A stretch of DNA of 64,000 bases from NCBI GenBank assembly GCA_949592205.1, contig CATIUR010000004.1, forward strand, positions 84,977,337 to 85,041,336, written 5' to 3'. The stretch comes from Helichrysum umbraculigerum (lineage: Eukaryota > Streptophyta > Magnoliopsida > Asterales > Asteraceae). Position numbers and translations under genes: made by a program. Numbering within the stretch: the stretch's first letter is position 1; every line of letters begins with the position of its first letter. The notes beneath the pieces were generated by a model, which was given only the letters and a program-made list of their open reading frames with translations, searched no databases and was not told where the DNA came from. Positions 1 to 11,660 of the stretch are shown here, in pieces.

Positions 1-1204
1 TCCTAAGGTAGTTTACTATTCTATTAGCACGAAGATTAATAGCTTTGTATGTTTGGACCGTCGATTGTGTAAGACTTAGTGTTTTAAGGATTCTAGGTCA
101 CTAGGACTTTACTCTTATTCCTAAGTATTTTTTTTACTCGATTAAGCTTTAATTACTTCGACTTATGGCTTAAGTTCTCCTTTTCAAACAGTTATGCATC
201 TCCAGATTATCCGCAGTTTGATAAAACGTGTTTCATATGAGGACCATGCCTTTCAATAATAGACAGTGTACTTTACATGGGATTTCCACTGCTTCTTATA
301 TCCAACATGCGGTCAAGAGTAATTGACAGTGAAAATGACACTCTAACTAATTAAATTTAAAGCAATGCAGGAAAGTAAACCTAATATATACAACGAGTGA
401 TTTCATGGTGTCTTACTTATTGCATGTCATGGGCACAGATAACTACTTACCATAATTAAGGTTGATCAGGTCCTAATTACTAGGTTGCAGTCACGTGGAT
501 AACTGGAAAGGGTGCTCCATAAATTAAACTTAAATTCATAAAGTCTTTAACAGTACAAAGATTATTATCTTCTATTTTATCTGAAGGTGTTTCACAAACA
601 TTATTTTATAATGCATTGATTCTCGTAGGATACACCAGTTAGTTGTGTAGTTGTATTATCCTTTCGGAGTTCCAACTTTTGAACCAGAGCTGATTCCAAT
701 GATATAACTACCTTCGGTCGTTTATCGGCTTCCGTACGTTTGTACTTTGCATGAAGCATTTCCAGCACTATACCGAATAAACAGCTGAATAGGGGCCGTT
801 ATATCATTTTACGATTATCGTGCATTGATTGTGTAATGACATCCTTACTTATAATTATCTACATCATCAGCAATCACAATAATAAACTACTCGCAAATCA
901 TGGCAATAAATAAATCACATACCAGGCAATAATACATATTCAAAATATGAAACAAGACAAGTATACTAAAAGTTTAGATATCACCCGGAATTAAATGCGT
1001 AGCAGCGTATTATTATAATTGACAAACTCTTTCACACGTACAAAGATTGATCTCCGAATCTCTAGCATTCGCCCTAGCTCCTATGTTAGTCCGTGGACTA
1101 ATTACAATATTCCTAGAATGAGAAAGACTAAAAGACTACGAAAGATTATCTAGTGAGAAAGAAAGAGTGAAATATGCTAGAATGTGTGCATATGAGGTGT
1201 GTGT
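1..1204. other. Unclassified AT-rich sequence, probably inside element X or a smaller insertion
   Basis: No open reading frame of note and no recognisable domain. It lies left of the identifiable 3' part of element X, so it is either X internal sequence or part of another insertion in X. From about 1034 to 1204 it resembles the transcribed leader of a minus-strand LTR, because a TATA box on the minus strand follows at 1227-1233. I found no LTR boundary or target-site duplication. Confidence 0.3.
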
Positions 1205-1935
1205 TTCAAATGAACCTAAGCAACCTATTTATAGGTGAGTTTTGGCTCATTTTAGCATCATGAAGACTTGAGGTGCATGTTAGAAAGACTAGCCAAAAGT
1301 GGAGTGTACAACGCGAAAAGTGACCGAACCGGGTACTGTACAACGCGAAAAGTGACCGCACCAGGTACCAAAACTTGCCAAAAATGGAAACCGGGACGGG
1401 GGTGAGGAGGCCGGCGGCGCCAGCCATGTGGCCGGCGGCGGTGGGCTGGTGGCCGGCGACGGTGGGCCCTACCCCGCCCCGTTGCGCGATTTGTTGCTTC
1501 GTTTCTTGATTCGTGCGTGTTTTCTTCGTTATACGTCCGTTTGAGTCGATTCTTTTTTTGTTGGATTCGTAATTCAAAAACGAAGATTTTGACATAGGAT
1601 ATGCCTGAAAATGAGGTCCATAGCTCCAGATATTGCGTACGGATCATTTGGATCTTCCGGCGGGCGCGAAATCTTCATTCTTTACCCGTTTTGGTTGATT
1701 CTTCTTCTGTTGGATTCATATTTTGAAAACGAACATCTTGAAAATAATGGATGTTGGTGAAGGGCACTTTTGTCTTGAAATCTCGTTTTTATGCCTTGAA
1801 TCTTCAAACGTGTGTGGAATCTTCATTTTACATCCGTTTTGCTTGATTTTTCTCGTGCACCATTGTTTCGACCATCTTGGCATAATATCACTGATTTGTG
1901 CTACATTTGAGTTATAATGCAAAGAATCGTTACAG
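1205..1935 (-). repeat. LTR-like promoter region with TATA box and motif repeats
   Basis: A TATAAATA box reads on the minus strand at about 1227-1233 inside a short palindrome at 1223-1236. Upstream of it in minus sense are two copies of a 22-bp unit containing ACGCGAAAAGTGACC, at 1305-1326 and 1337-1358, then a GC-rich stretch at 1410-1470 with repeated GGCCGGCGG. Two diverged copies of a roughly 55-bp segment lie near 1531-1590 and 1686-1742. The minus strand from 1935 starts TGTAAC, a possible LTR end. ORFs across this stretch look like chance. This is probably a minus-strand LTR of unknown family; the left boundary was not found. Confidence 0.35.
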
Positions 1936-2000
1936 AATGAGAGAGATATCGGTAGTAAAAACATGACTTTTTACGCGATATCAGAAACCAATGTGGGGTT

Positions 2001-2456
2001 TTGACAGAAGAAGAATTAATAGCCATTACGGATCCAACTATTAGTGAAACTCCGTCATCACATCCGGAGGTGAATCACCAGGAAAATGATGATCAAACAA
2101 TGGTAAAAATTGGAGGAGAAATCGAAAACAAAACTTGCGGTAATGAGAAAGCAGCCGAACCAGTTGAAATTCAAATGGTGGTTGAGTCGACGCAACCAAC
2201 AGTTGAAGTGTCTGTAAGCACAAGTTCGTTGTTTTACCAGTATGAAGATCCTTTTTGGCAATTCGATCGGAAGAAAAGTTTCTCTCAATGTTTGGAAGTT
2301 CATGGAGTATCTCATAAAGGACATATACCTGCCACGCACGATAAGTATTTCTATTCTTTCATTATAGTAAATTTACATTTAATGAATATTTATCGATATT
2401 ACCATCCATGCTTACTTTTAAGTGTGGGGAAAGTCAAGAGATTTTTTGGTAAGTAA
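2001..2456 (+). CDS. Accessory-protein fragment of element X, function unknown
   Basis: Open frame of about 151 codons, acidic and Ser/Thr/Glu-rich in the first half, with an aromatic patch (YQYEDPFWQF) near residue 75. A splice-acceptor-like TTTTGACAG sits directly before the open stretch, so it may be an exon rather than a complete ORF, and the last 40 codons look like noncoding read-through. It lies upstream of the GGGAGGCAACCC hairpin, where Tat/Athila elements have the end of pol or an extra ORF. I do not recognise the protein and saw no zinc knuckle, integrase or RNase H motif. Confidence 0.3.
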   Translation: MTEEELIAITDPTISETPSSHPEVNHQENDDQTMVKIGGEIENKTCGNEKAAEPVEIQMVVESTQPTVEVSVSTSSLFYQYEDPFWQFDRKKSFSQCLEVHGVSHKGHIPATHDKYFYSFIIVNLHLMNIYRYYHPCLLLSVGKVKRFFGK

Positions 2457-2487
2457 GGTTGGAGTCAAGCTAGTGACTCGAACAAAA

Positions 2488-2520
2488 ACAAGCGCTTCTC
2501 GGGAGGCAACCCGTGCTTGT
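2488..2520 (+). other. Conserved post-pol hairpin of Athila/Tat elements
   Basis: Two-tier inverted repeat: outer arms ACAAGC (2488-2493) and GCTTGT (2515-2520), inner arms CGGG and CCCG around AGGCAA. The core GGGAGGCAACCC is a signature I associate with the region just after pol in plant Athila/Tat-type elements. It supports the lineage call for X. Its function is unknown. Confidence 0.6.
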
Positions 2521-2897
2521 ACATTATGTATAATTTTTATTTTCCGTTTTTGGTATTTTATATTTATACGTTTAATGTTCTTTGCTACTTTTTGAAGTTG
2601 GCAACCAATTCAGATTAAATTGGAATTTTTGGAAGAACTTTGTGGGTGTGTTCCCTGGAAACCCTCACGAGACTATAACTCGTCCACTTGGGATACCGAA
2701 GGGTTTAAAGGCTTATTGCATATGCTAAATGCAATCGTGATTAACTACGAAAGTGTGGATGTTGTATAATTTTTGAATAAAGATCGGAAGATGACCCATT
2801 ACGCCGAACCAGATCAAGATAATCGCGTCATATTCAGGGGAGTTTTTCGTTCTAATTTCTTTTCTTCCTCTTCTCACTTTTATTTTTACTTGTTTAT

Positions 2898-2940
2898 ATA
2901 CAATGAGGACATTGTATAATTTAAGTGTGGGGATGGGGTC
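2898..2940 (+). other. Internal polypurine-tract-like site with preceding hairpin (X)
   Basis: A stem ATACAATG/CATTGTAT with loop AGGA is followed at once by TTTAAGTGTGGGGATGGGG. The purine run closely resembles the true 3' PPT of the element (about 3949-3960), roughly 1 kb further on. Element E has the same pair of sites at about 39021-39060 and 40136-40154. Possible second plus-strand primer site. Confidence 0.5.
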
Positions 2941-3139
2941 GGTAGAAAAGAAATTTTACTTGTCCTTATATTATAATTTGGTTAAATTTTCATCAATTTT
3001 AAAATTTTTGAGTTAAAAACTAGGTATTTATTAGTTAGAATACTTTTTGTTAAAAGTTTTGTTTTGTATTTAAAAGTTTAGACCTTAATGTGGATTAACT
3101 GTTTTGTATATATAATGTAAGAAACTTAATAATGAGTGA

Positions 3140-3590
3140 TATTTAGTTACATGATATGATGTACTAATAGGCGATGTACTAATAGGCAATCTATATGAGT
3201 ATTTCTGAATTGTAAGAAATTAATAAATAACTTGTATATTATTTTATGATACATATTATGATGTATGACCTAAAAGTCTTAATTCTTAGATTTATCATGC
3301 GATAATTTTATATGTCTTTATACTTATATGAAAACATTTGGGGGTTTACTAATTGTTTCCTCTGTTGTACGTAAGTACAGACCTGGTCTCTAATTAGTAT
3401 TCTTAAATAAAGCAAAAGAAAGAAAAATCTTTCAAATCAAAGTTAAAATAATCAAACTATGTCGCTTTGTTATACTAAGGTATAGACCTGTCACCGCTGG
3501 TTTGATTTAAAAATTGCTTTACCTGAATCAAGTTATGTCGCTCTGTTGCATGAAAATGCAGACCTGTCACCAATGTCTTGATTCTTAAAA
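3140..3590 (+). ncRNA. Three-hairpin noncoding module of element X
   Basis: Three hairpins spaced about 75-105 nt: TGTAC-GTAA-GTACA at 3366-3379, TATAC-TAAG-GTATA at 3471-3484 and TGCAT-GAAA-ATGCA at 3547-3560. Each is followed by GACCTG, and the last two by GACCTGTCACC. The stems differ in sequence but keep pairing, as expected for a structured RNA. Upstream are blocks ATGATGTAC..TAGGCAA (about 3158-3190) and GATGTATGAC..GTCTTAA (about 3262-3285). Element E and, reversed, copia elements A and B carry the same blocks. It lies in the 3' untranslated region upstream of the PPT. Confidence 0.6.
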
Positions 3591-3962
3591 ATGGATTTCA
3601 TGTATTTATTTTGAATATAGAAGTAAGTTGCATGATTAAGTTTAAGAGTATATCATATGTGGAAATCATAAGTAATATACATACTAACAATAAAGGTGTA
3701 TTCAGAAATATAAGTATAGATTGTTTAAAGTGGACAAATATATTAGTAATCATTCATGGACTATATGTTGCACTAATAATAATAATTTTTATTTGTACAT
3801 TATAGTTATCCATGTTAATTAAATTGTTTAAAGTTTTAACTTATGAAACAAATTTTTAATTTGAGTATTTTGATTCATAAATATTAGTTTGATGCTTATC
3901 AGTTTTAGATGATGAAAATGTATTCTATTTGAGGACAAGCAGAACTTAAGTGTGGGGATATT

Positions 3963-5960
3963 TGATAACATCAAATAGTACTACTTTTATATAGTAATAT
4001 TCCCTAGATTTTGTATACTTTTATTACATTTACTTGATAAAATATAGTTATTTCGTTCATATTTACAAAATAGGTAGAAATAGAGTTTAAATTAGAAAAT
4101 GAATAAAAATAGAGTAAATTAAGTAATTTTTGTATAAAAGTTGATTGTATCTAAATTTGAGTAGGACAAAGTGGTTAAAAGAGTGATAAAAATAAATAAA
4201 GTTTGTAAATATTTGAGTTCGAAAAGTTAAATGGATTAAGCGAAAATAGTTAGATTGTAGATTTATTGGAGTTTATGAGTTGGACCAAATAATTAGTTAG
4301 GCTAACAGAATAGTAGTTAGTATTAGTATTAATCATAAAGTTAATAATAAAGATGATAGTAAATAATATTAATATTAACTATTAGTAGTAGTAAGTATAA
4401 TTAATAATAATAATAATATAGTTCTAAATATAAGTAGTAGTACGTACTAATATAGTTATATAATAATAAAATCCTAACTAAGCATTAGTAATAATAGCAA
4501 TAGTAAAGTAAATAATAATAATTAAATAAATATGATGCTCATTGATGTTGTTTGCAGTGCCACGTGAAGCGAAAGAAGAAAAAAAGCTCAAGTCCAAAAG
4601 CAAATATTAAATGGGTCATTTGGCATGGATCATTTATTGGGCCGAGTAAATCACGTGGATTAAGTCAACATGGGGCCAAGTCACAAAATAAAGAAACAAG
4701 GTTGGTGGCTGGCGCAGAAGATTCGAGAAGGACAACTAGCAACAGGCCAGAAAGTAAGGCGGTGGAAGCAAGTCGTGTGGAATACAAAAATCTCATTTGA
4801 CCGGCGGCTATTCTATTTAGCCGGCGGCTAAATTCGCGGCAGCCACGGGTATAAATAGAGGCCATTCTGCATACGATTAAAAAATACATTTTTAGGTTAG
4901 GGTTTTTATATATTTCGTTTAGGGTTAGTAAAATACGAATTTTAGGTTACTTTTGGAGGCACTAAAAGCTACGGTAGAAGCCATTTCAATTAATCTTTTT
5001 TGTGATTCATTATTCGGTTTGTATCTACTTTTTATTTAATTCAATTACAATTATGTTTTTGATATTGAATATTTTGTTTTATGCATATCGTATGATGAAT
5101 TGATATTTAGTATTTGTGTAGTAGTGAAACTTAGTTTATGATTATTGAATGATTATATTGCATATTGGCTAAGTTATTTGATTGAAGATTATTATATTCC
5201 CCATGTAACCTTAGTTGTTGGTGCTTATTAGCTTTTACTCCTTAACGTGGTTAATAATACTAATGAGATTGAGTTCCTTTAGTGTTATTAATTATTGATG
5301 ATTAGTGAATATAGGTTTATTTAATCATTGCTAAATATGTTGAGTCTGATAGGTTAAGAAAGTAAAGTTAATAACCTAAAACGAATAAGTTAATAAGAGA
5401 TTATTAATAGGTATTGTTGAAGAATTCGTACCGCGAGGGTGAATTATAATAGATCGTGAATGCTTAATGCACAATTTAGGGAAACCTTAAATTGTAGGGA
5501 TTAGTTGGACCCGGAACGTTGGCTAATTCATTTTCAACTTATAATCATTGAAGAATTTGGTATTAAGTTGATATAAAAGAAATCACAATTGAATAATCAA
5601 TATGCAATCAATCGGGATATATGAATCTGAGTGGAGTTACTACACAATTGCTTATTCCTTCCTATTGTTTTATTTATTTATTTCTTTTATTTAAGTTTTA
5701 TTTAGTTTATTCATTTTACTTTATTATTTTATAAACCAAATGTTCGCACGGAACTAAAACGTCCCCTTTATTTACTGTTTTCTTAGTTAATAGTTATTTC
5801 TTATTTTAATTAATAAACCACCATTCCTGTGTTCCTGAGATCGACCTGGACTTACCATAGCTATACTATTCCAATCAGGTATTCTTGCCTGGTTGTGTGA
5901 TAGTATTAATAAGGTATTTTCAGTTATAAATTATAAAACAAGACGCTTTCACACGCATCA
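3963..5960 (+). repeat. 3' LTR of element X
   Basis: About 2.0 kb, starting TGATAACATC directly after a purine tract (AAGTGTGGGGAT) and ending CGCATCA. A TATAAATA box lies at 4850-4857, just downstream of two palindromic motifs around GCCGGCGGC (4800-4831). From about 5300 to 5700 it aligns by eye with the LTR of element E, for example the stretch around GGACCCGGAACGTTGGCTA (5509-5527). It is inserted in the pol of element D. Confidence 0.8.
4796..4860 (+). promoter_or_regulatory. LTR promoter of X: CCGGCGGC motifs plus TATA box
   Basis: GCCGGCGGCTA-type motifs occur at 4800-4810 and 4819-4831, the second forming TAGCCGGCGGCTA, a near-palindrome. TATAAATAGAGGCC follows at 4850-4863. The layout, CG-rich palindromes immediately upstream of the TATA box, matches the LTR promoters of A, B, E and H, although the motif sequence differs. 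Confidence 0.5.
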
Positions 5961-8879
5961 GGCATCGGCAACAACATTTGTCTTACCCGGATGGTATTTG
6001 ATTTCGCAGTCGTAATCGGTGAGTAATTCAACCCATTTACGTTGCCTCATGTTAAGATCTTTTTGGTCGAAGATGTGTTGGAGACTTTTGTGGTCGGTGA
6101 ATACAGTACTTCGGGTACCATAAAGGTAATGTCTCCAGATTTTGAGAGCGAATACCACGGCCCTAAACTCGAGGTCGTGAGTTGTGTAGTTCTTCTCATG
6201 AACTTTAAGTTGTCGGGAGGCGTAAGCAATGACCTTGTCTCGTTGCATCAGCACGCAACCGAGACCTTGGTGGGAAGCATCGCAGTATACCACGAAGTCA
6301 TCGGTGCCTTCGGGTAAGGACAGAATGGGTGCACTGCAAAGCTTGAGTTTCAACAGCTGAAATGCTGACTCTTGTTTATCGGTCCAATCGAATTTCTTTT
6401 CCTTCTGAGTCAGTACCTTGAGTGGTGGTGCTATTTTTGAGAAGTTTTCAATGAACCGACGGTAATAACCGGCCAATCCCAAGAATTGGCGTACCTCGGT
6501 TGGAGTGGTTGGTGCTTGCCAGTTCTTGATGGCCTCAATTTTTGATGGGTCTACATGAATTCCCTGGCTGTCAATCACGTGTCCAAGGAATTGAACGGTT
6601 TTTATCCAGAACTCACACTTAGAGAATTTGGCTTAAAGCTCCTCGTGTCTAAGCAGTTCTAGGATGGTTTTGAGGTGCTGTGCGTGTTCTTGTTCGTTGC
6701 GCGAATAGATGAGGAAGTCATCAATGAAGACGATGACAAACTTGTCAAGAGAGGGTTTGCACACCCGATTCATAAGGTCCATGAATACAGCCGGTGCGTT
6801 GGTTAGACCAAAGGGCATCACCTGGAACTCGTAGTGCCCGTAACGGGTTCTGAATGCGGTTTTTGGGATGTCGGCATCGCGAACAGGCAATTGATGATAA
6901 CCTGATCGAAGATCAATCTTTGAATAACAGCTTGATCCTTGCAGTTGATCGAACAGATCATCGATTCGGGGAAGTGGGTATCGGTTCTTGACGGTTAGCT
7001 TGTTCAACTCTCGGTAGTCGATGCACATTCGAAATGAACCGTCTTTCTTTTTGACAAACTAGACTGGAGCTCCCCAAGGCGAAGAACTCGGTCTAATGAA
7101 TCCTCTATCCAGGAGTTCCTGCAACTGAGTAGACAACTCCTGAAGTTCGGATGGGGCTAGGCGGTACGGTGCTCGGGCCACCGGTGCGGCACCTGGCACG
7201 AGATCAATCGAGAACTCAACCTGTCTAGGTGGAGGTAAACCAGGTAGTTCTTCTGGAAAGACTTCGGGAAAGTCTCTAACTATTGGCGCATCTTCAAGTC
7301 GCTTCTCCTCCGACTTTATCTCCGTGATGTGTGCGAGAATTACTGGATAACCCTTCCTCAGAAGTTTTCGGGTTTTCAAACAGGTGATTATGTTTAGTCT
7401 CGACCCACCGGTCTCCCCCTGTATGATCAAGGTTATACCGACGGCAAGAGGGATGCGGACGATCTTATCATGACAAACAATTTCGGCCCGATGCTTGGAC
7501 AACCAGTCCATACCCACAATGACGTCGAAACTTCCTAGTTCAACGGGCATAAGATCGATTGAGAAGATTTCGTCGGCTAGGTTTAAAGTGCAATTAGGTA
7601 TCACACTATCGGTTTCTATGAGTTTACCATTTGCAAGTTCTACGGTGTACTTAACATCTAAGGCCGCGGGGGTGATATCACGTAGTGGGCAAAACTCATC
7701 AGAAATAAAGCACTTATCGGCACCAGTATCAAATAGAATAGAAGCAGATAAGTTGTTGAGGAGGAACATACCCGAGACCACATTCGGGTCTTGACGGGCG
7801 TCCCCTGAGCTGATCACGAAGGCTCTGCTCTGGGCGTTGTTGTTGCGGTGATTGTTGTTGTTGTTGTTGTTGTTGTTGTTCTTCAGCTTGGGGCAGTTGT
7901 TCTTGAAATGCCCAGAATTTCCGCACCCAAAGCAGGTCTTTGGTGCATTGGTGTTGGGGGTAGGAATGATGGCTCGGCAATCCTTGGCTGTGTGCCCGAA
8001 CCGTTTGCAGTTGGTGCAAGGGCAGGAACCGTCATGATGACGATTGCATTTGGAACAGTAGGGTTTGTTCCCGATGTACCCTTTCTTTTCTGTAGTCCCC
8101 GACGAATAAGCCTTAACGGACTCAGGCTTTTTGTTGGTGATTTGGTTGGATGAGTTGGGGTTTCCTTCCCATTTGCGTTTGTTGTTTGCAGATGGGGTTG
8201 ATGTTGTGCCACGGCGGACAGAGTTTGCCGTCAGTTCATGGGCCATACGAATGACGCTCTGGATAGTACCCGGTTTGGATGATGTCACCAGGTCTTGTAG
8301 TCTGTCGGGAAGTCCATCGACATATTTCTCGATCCTCTTGTACTCGGGATCGACCATGGATGGGCACAGGAGTGCCAGTTGGTGGAAACGTTTGGTGTAC
8401 CCGGTGATGTCATCACCCTGCATTTTGTGGTTCCAGAATTCCAATTCCAGCTGTTTCAATTCATCCCTGGGGCAGTACTCGCCCCTCAACATCTCCTTCA
8501 ACTCCTCCCACGGGAGTTTGTAAGCATTAGAGATACCCACAGTCTGGGCATAGGTGTTCCACCAGGTGAGAGCGGTGTCTGAGAAAGTACTGGCGGAGAA
8601 CTTTACCCTGTCTCCCTCCGCACAGTTGCAGATAAGAAATACAGATTCGATTTTCTCGATCCAGCGTACCAGACCGATCGCTCCTTCAGTACCATAGAAG
8701 TTCAAAGGTTTGCAGTTTTGGAAGTCTTTATATGAGCAGGGTTTGGGTTGTGGCCCATTGTTAGCTGTATCTTCGCTACCAGGAGTTGATGTTCGGGTAG
8801 CTAGGGCTTGGGCTACACTACGGGCAATCAGACCCGCAATTTTAGCCTCACTAAGGGTGACCTGTCGGTGAGGAGGCAT
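5961..8879 (-). pseudogene. gag-pol: Element D gag-pol pseudogene (Tekay-type chromovirus, Ty3/gypsy)
   Basis: The likely start is the ATG at 8879 (protein begins MPPHRQVTLSEAK); the in-frame open stretch upstream to 8999 is leader. Domains in order: retrotransposon gag capsid region (residues about 60-230), two CCHC zinc knuckles (about 287 CTNCKRFGHTAKDC and about 316 CFGCGNSGHFKNNC), a poly-Asn run, aspartic protease (FDTGAD, about 382), reverse transcriptase (LRSGYHQ, FIDDFLIYS) and RNase H. Two nonsense codons break it: TAG at 7059-7061 just before the RT core and TAA at 6633-6635, where D2 has Tyr. The frame is cut at 5961 by element X, so integrase and chromodomain lie outside the window. 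The sequence is close to D2. Not functional as it stands. Confidence 0.9.
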
Positions 8880-9144
8880 GATGCTGAACAAGAAAAGAAC
8901 AAGGAAAGAGGAATAAGATATTTGCATGAAATTATGATATGTCACAAGTGTAAATGTTGAGATACACGATAACAGTACGAAGTGACAATCACATTCCATT
9001 TAGATAAAAAAGTTGGATACAAGGTACGGGTTTTCCAAATGATTACAGAGTAATAGTAGTACAAAAGTACTCGGAATTGTTACATCCGGTCAAATTACAT
9101 AGGTCCTAATTATGTAGTTAACTGGTTACAAGTTACAAACTAAT

Positions 9145-9657
9145 CTAATCTTGATGCAGATTAATCCGCTCCATCAGCGCGACAAGGCGGTCCATGGTTT
9201 CTGCAAGTCTGTTGGCTTGCCTGGCGTTGTCTTCAACCAAGGCCAGTCGTTGTACCAGTGCTCGAGAGTACTCCTCAGTCTCCTGTGAACGCTGTTCACA
9301 TTCCTCTAGTCGGTTTCTTATGAGTTCATCCGCACCTAATTCAGCGGTCATTGAATCCTGAATTATGCTTACAAAGAGGCTGGTATCTTCTGGTTCTCGC
9401 TGGAGTTGTGATATGCGGTCAAGAGCTTGGCGAAGCAGGTAGGTCATTCGGTGTTGTTCTCGTTCGAGATTCTCGAGCCTTTGCTCCTGACGGCGGAGTT
9501 GGGTAGCCAACACTAGCACCGTGAGGTGTGTCGTGTCCTGGACGTTAGGAGCGGGGTATGGTCTGGCTCGAGGCGATCTGGTGGTTCTCCTGTCTACCCT
9601 CTGAGTTCGGGATCCGCGGGAATAAGAGCGCGATGAATTGGGCGGAGAGTTTGTCAT
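9145..9657 (-). CDS. Upstream coiled-coil ORF in the element D leader
   Basis: 170-aa ORF between the primer-binding site (about 9964-9976) and the gag ATG (8879), on the element's sense strand, ending about 265 nt before gag. The N-terminus is Arg/Ser/Pro-rich and basic (residues 1-40). From about residue 50 onward it is a long heptad-like, Glu/Arg/Leu-rich helix (LRRQEQRLENLEREQHR). There is no zinc finger or enzyme motif. An intact ORF 5' of gag is unusual for Tekay-type elements and would be translated first on the genomic RNA. It could help package or regulate gag. I do not recognise a family. Confidence 0.55.
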   Translation of the reverse strand: MTNSPPNSSRSYSRGSRTQRVDRRTTRSPRARPYPAPNVQDTTHLTVLVLATQLRRQEQRLENLEREQHRMTYLLRQALDRISQLQREPEDTSLFVSIIQDSMTAELGADELIRNRLEECEQRSQETEEYSRALVQRLALVEDNARQANRLAETMDRLVALMERINLHQD

Positions 9658-9978
9658 TTCTGGGATAGAACGAAAGTAAGACGGGGCTAAAATATATATA
9701 AGTATATAATATCCAGCCTAGTGTCTAGCACGTATCAAATAATGGTCTGGTTCTCTCGTGGTCAGAGTCAACTAACGTATCCCCGTTCAACATAATCGTT
9801 TCAGACCTTACATCATCTTTCCTTAATTGTACATAGTTGATCAGGCTATGTTAAATTAAAGTCGTATGCTGTAATTCCTGAACCAGTCATGCCTAATAAG
9901 AAATACTGCCTAATGGTCATAGTCTAGGCCCACTAAATGCAACCTAGTTCACTATAACCTTAGGCTCTAATACCAATC
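9658..9978 (-). other. Element D leader and primer-binding site
   Basis: On the minus strand the LTR end GTGTTACA is followed by TTGGTATTAGAGCC, one mismatch from the initiator-Met tRNA primer site TGGTATCAGAGC (plus coordinates about 9963-9976). The following leader matches the leader of element F (27786 onward), including the GACTCTGACCACGAGAGAACC block, so D and F share packaging-region sequence. Confidence 0.75.
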
Positions 9979-11093
9979 TGTAACACCCCCAAATTTAATG
10001 ATTTGCGGAAGCATACTTGGGTGTTACTAATCAATATACAAAGCACAAGATATACAGTAAACGACCTCTAAATGAGACGTTGTAAAACGATTTCATAGAA
10101 ATAGATGATTGAAAACTTAATGTTTTCGTATACAAAATGTAGTTTCCTAGAGTCTACGCGTACGGCGGGAGATTCTATTACATAATCAACATGTACAAAA
10201 GATAATGTTGAGAATCTCCGTTAATGCAGTTTAGTTGAAATCATGCGACTCTAGCTATGTCCTGAAGTAATCCTACTCCGTCTGTGTTCCTGAGAATACA
10301 TGCTAAAAGGGTCAACACAAATCTTGGTGAATCTCACAGGTTTGTAAGTAATATCAATTTTTGAACACAAGATTTCATCAGTAGTGCCCGCAGGCGTAAA
10401 TCAAGTATTTGCAAATCCAGCAAATGTAAAGTAAATAAGTTATACCGTTGCCATGAGGCTCATAATCGAAGCTTAACCCGTAAGTAATAAGTTGCTCCCG
10501 TGACATGCTCGTAACTGAGCAAGCATAAGTAACGAATAATAGTCGCCCGTTTATACATAACGGTTCGTGGTAGCGCTACTACCCCGGGCGGGGAGGGTCA
10601 TTTCCCTAATGGATCCATTAACTAGTGTTCGCGCTTAAGTCCATAACTAACGGTATATGATGGAGAGACTTCTGTAAGTAGTAAACAACTCATGCAATTC
10701 CGTTTGGTATAGTAAACAGTTTTAGTACTTGTGTCCAAGAAAAGTAAGCAATGTATCTCACCCCGTATGTAAAACAGTAAAAGTGGGGCTGTAACGTGAG
10801 CCTGAAGAGTTTATCTTAATAAACTTGATTGATTAGCCGAGTAATGAAGTCCCAAGACTTGTAACCAGAGGGTGTCCACGACACGCGAGGGTTATAAACG
10901 TGAGTAGGTATCTATCAAGACTACCTTGTAGTTGTCTGTCCAACTAGAATGTCCAAATTTCATATGGTTGAATTGTCTAAGTTTTTGAAAACGTATACGG
11001 CCCGTTGGTGACGGTTTGTAATAATAATTCTAAAGTATTATTAATGCGACGTCGGAGTGTTATATTTATAAAGTATTTACAACCTTTAGTGAC

Positions 11094-11160
11094 GGGGGTC
11101 CGGGGGCAGCGCCCCTGGGTAGCGGGGTTCCAGGGGTGGCAACCCCTGGCTGGGGTCGAG
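11094..11160. repeat. GC-rich palindromic repeat in the D LTR
   Basis: Short inverted units of the type GGGGGCAGCGCCCC and GGGGTGGCAACCCC occur back to back. The reverse-complement equivalent lies in solo LTR C at 59549-59630. This GC island stands out from the AT-rich surroundings and would fold strongly as RNA. Confidence 0.6.
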
Positions 11161-11269
11161 ATGCCAGGTCAGCTCGAAAAACGCATCTGGACTTGAATTT
11201 GGGTGAAATCAAGTGATAAATTTTTGGTCTCGATACTTAGTAAAAATGGTTTGAAACTTTCTGTTTTTA

Positions 11270-11660
11270 GTGTCACTTATAGCGACACTTAAGGTTTAGG
11301 CGACACTTAGGAAGTGTCGCATAAATTTGCGAAAAATGAGTTTAGGGCATCACTTAGGGGAGTGACGCATAAGGTGGCGACACTTAGGCAGTGACGGTAA
11401 CAAGTGTCGGTTTAAGGTTCTAGGCGTCACTAGAGTATTGTCGGGCAAGAGTGTCATATGAAATTAGATTTCGATCATAGGCGTCACTTAGGCAAGTGAC
11501 ACTAGTAGTGACGGATATTAAAAATGCGTCACTTAGGTAGTGACGGAAAAAGAGGGCCTTTAGCGACACTTAAGCAAAATTAGAGTTTTTAGCGACACTC
11601 AGTGCATCACTTAAGTGACACACGAAGTGACGCTGGTCTGCAGTCGTCGTTGCGTCACTT
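11270..11660. repeat. Dense GCGACACTTA / GTGACG motif array in the D LTR
   Basis: About 15 half-sites in 390 bp: GCGACAC five times, GTGTCGC once, GCGTCAC four times, and GTGACGC/GTGACGG five times. Many are followed by TTAGG. All contain CG. Transcription initiation in this LTR appears to lie further right (C/T-rich and TATA-like sequence near 32340-32400), so this array would be in the transcribed R/U5 part. Confidence 0.6.

Larger units (their letters stand above)
1..5960 (+). mobile_element. Element X: 3' part of a Tat/Athila-type LTR retrotransposon
   Basis: Plus-strand element whose 5' LTR, gag and pol lie left of the window. Visible in order: a coding fragment (2001-2456), the GGGAGGCAACCC hairpin known downstream of pol in Athila/Tat-like elements, an internal PPT-like site near 2935, a three-hairpin noncoding module (3366-3560), a polypurine tract (3949-3960) and the 3' LTR (3963-5960). 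Its LTR and 3' noncoding region are clearly homologous to those of element E. It interrupts the pol of element D: the D RNase H reading frame stops at 5961, and related D2 sequence continues at the equivalent point near 44040. Right target duplicate GGCAT at 5961-5965; the left copy is off the window. Confidence 0.75.

Noticed and set aside
1206..1647. Two overlapping 129-codon minus-strand ORFs
   Set aside because: Span a TATA box and GC-rich repeat in different frames; no recognisable protein.
3578..3805. 75-codon ORF after the X hairpins
   Set aside because: AT-rich, hydrophobic by composition, inside the 3' noncoding region and not conserved in E.
7848..8523. Plus-strand ORFs opposite D gag
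   Set aside because: Shadows of the minus-strand gag, including the poly-Asn codon run.
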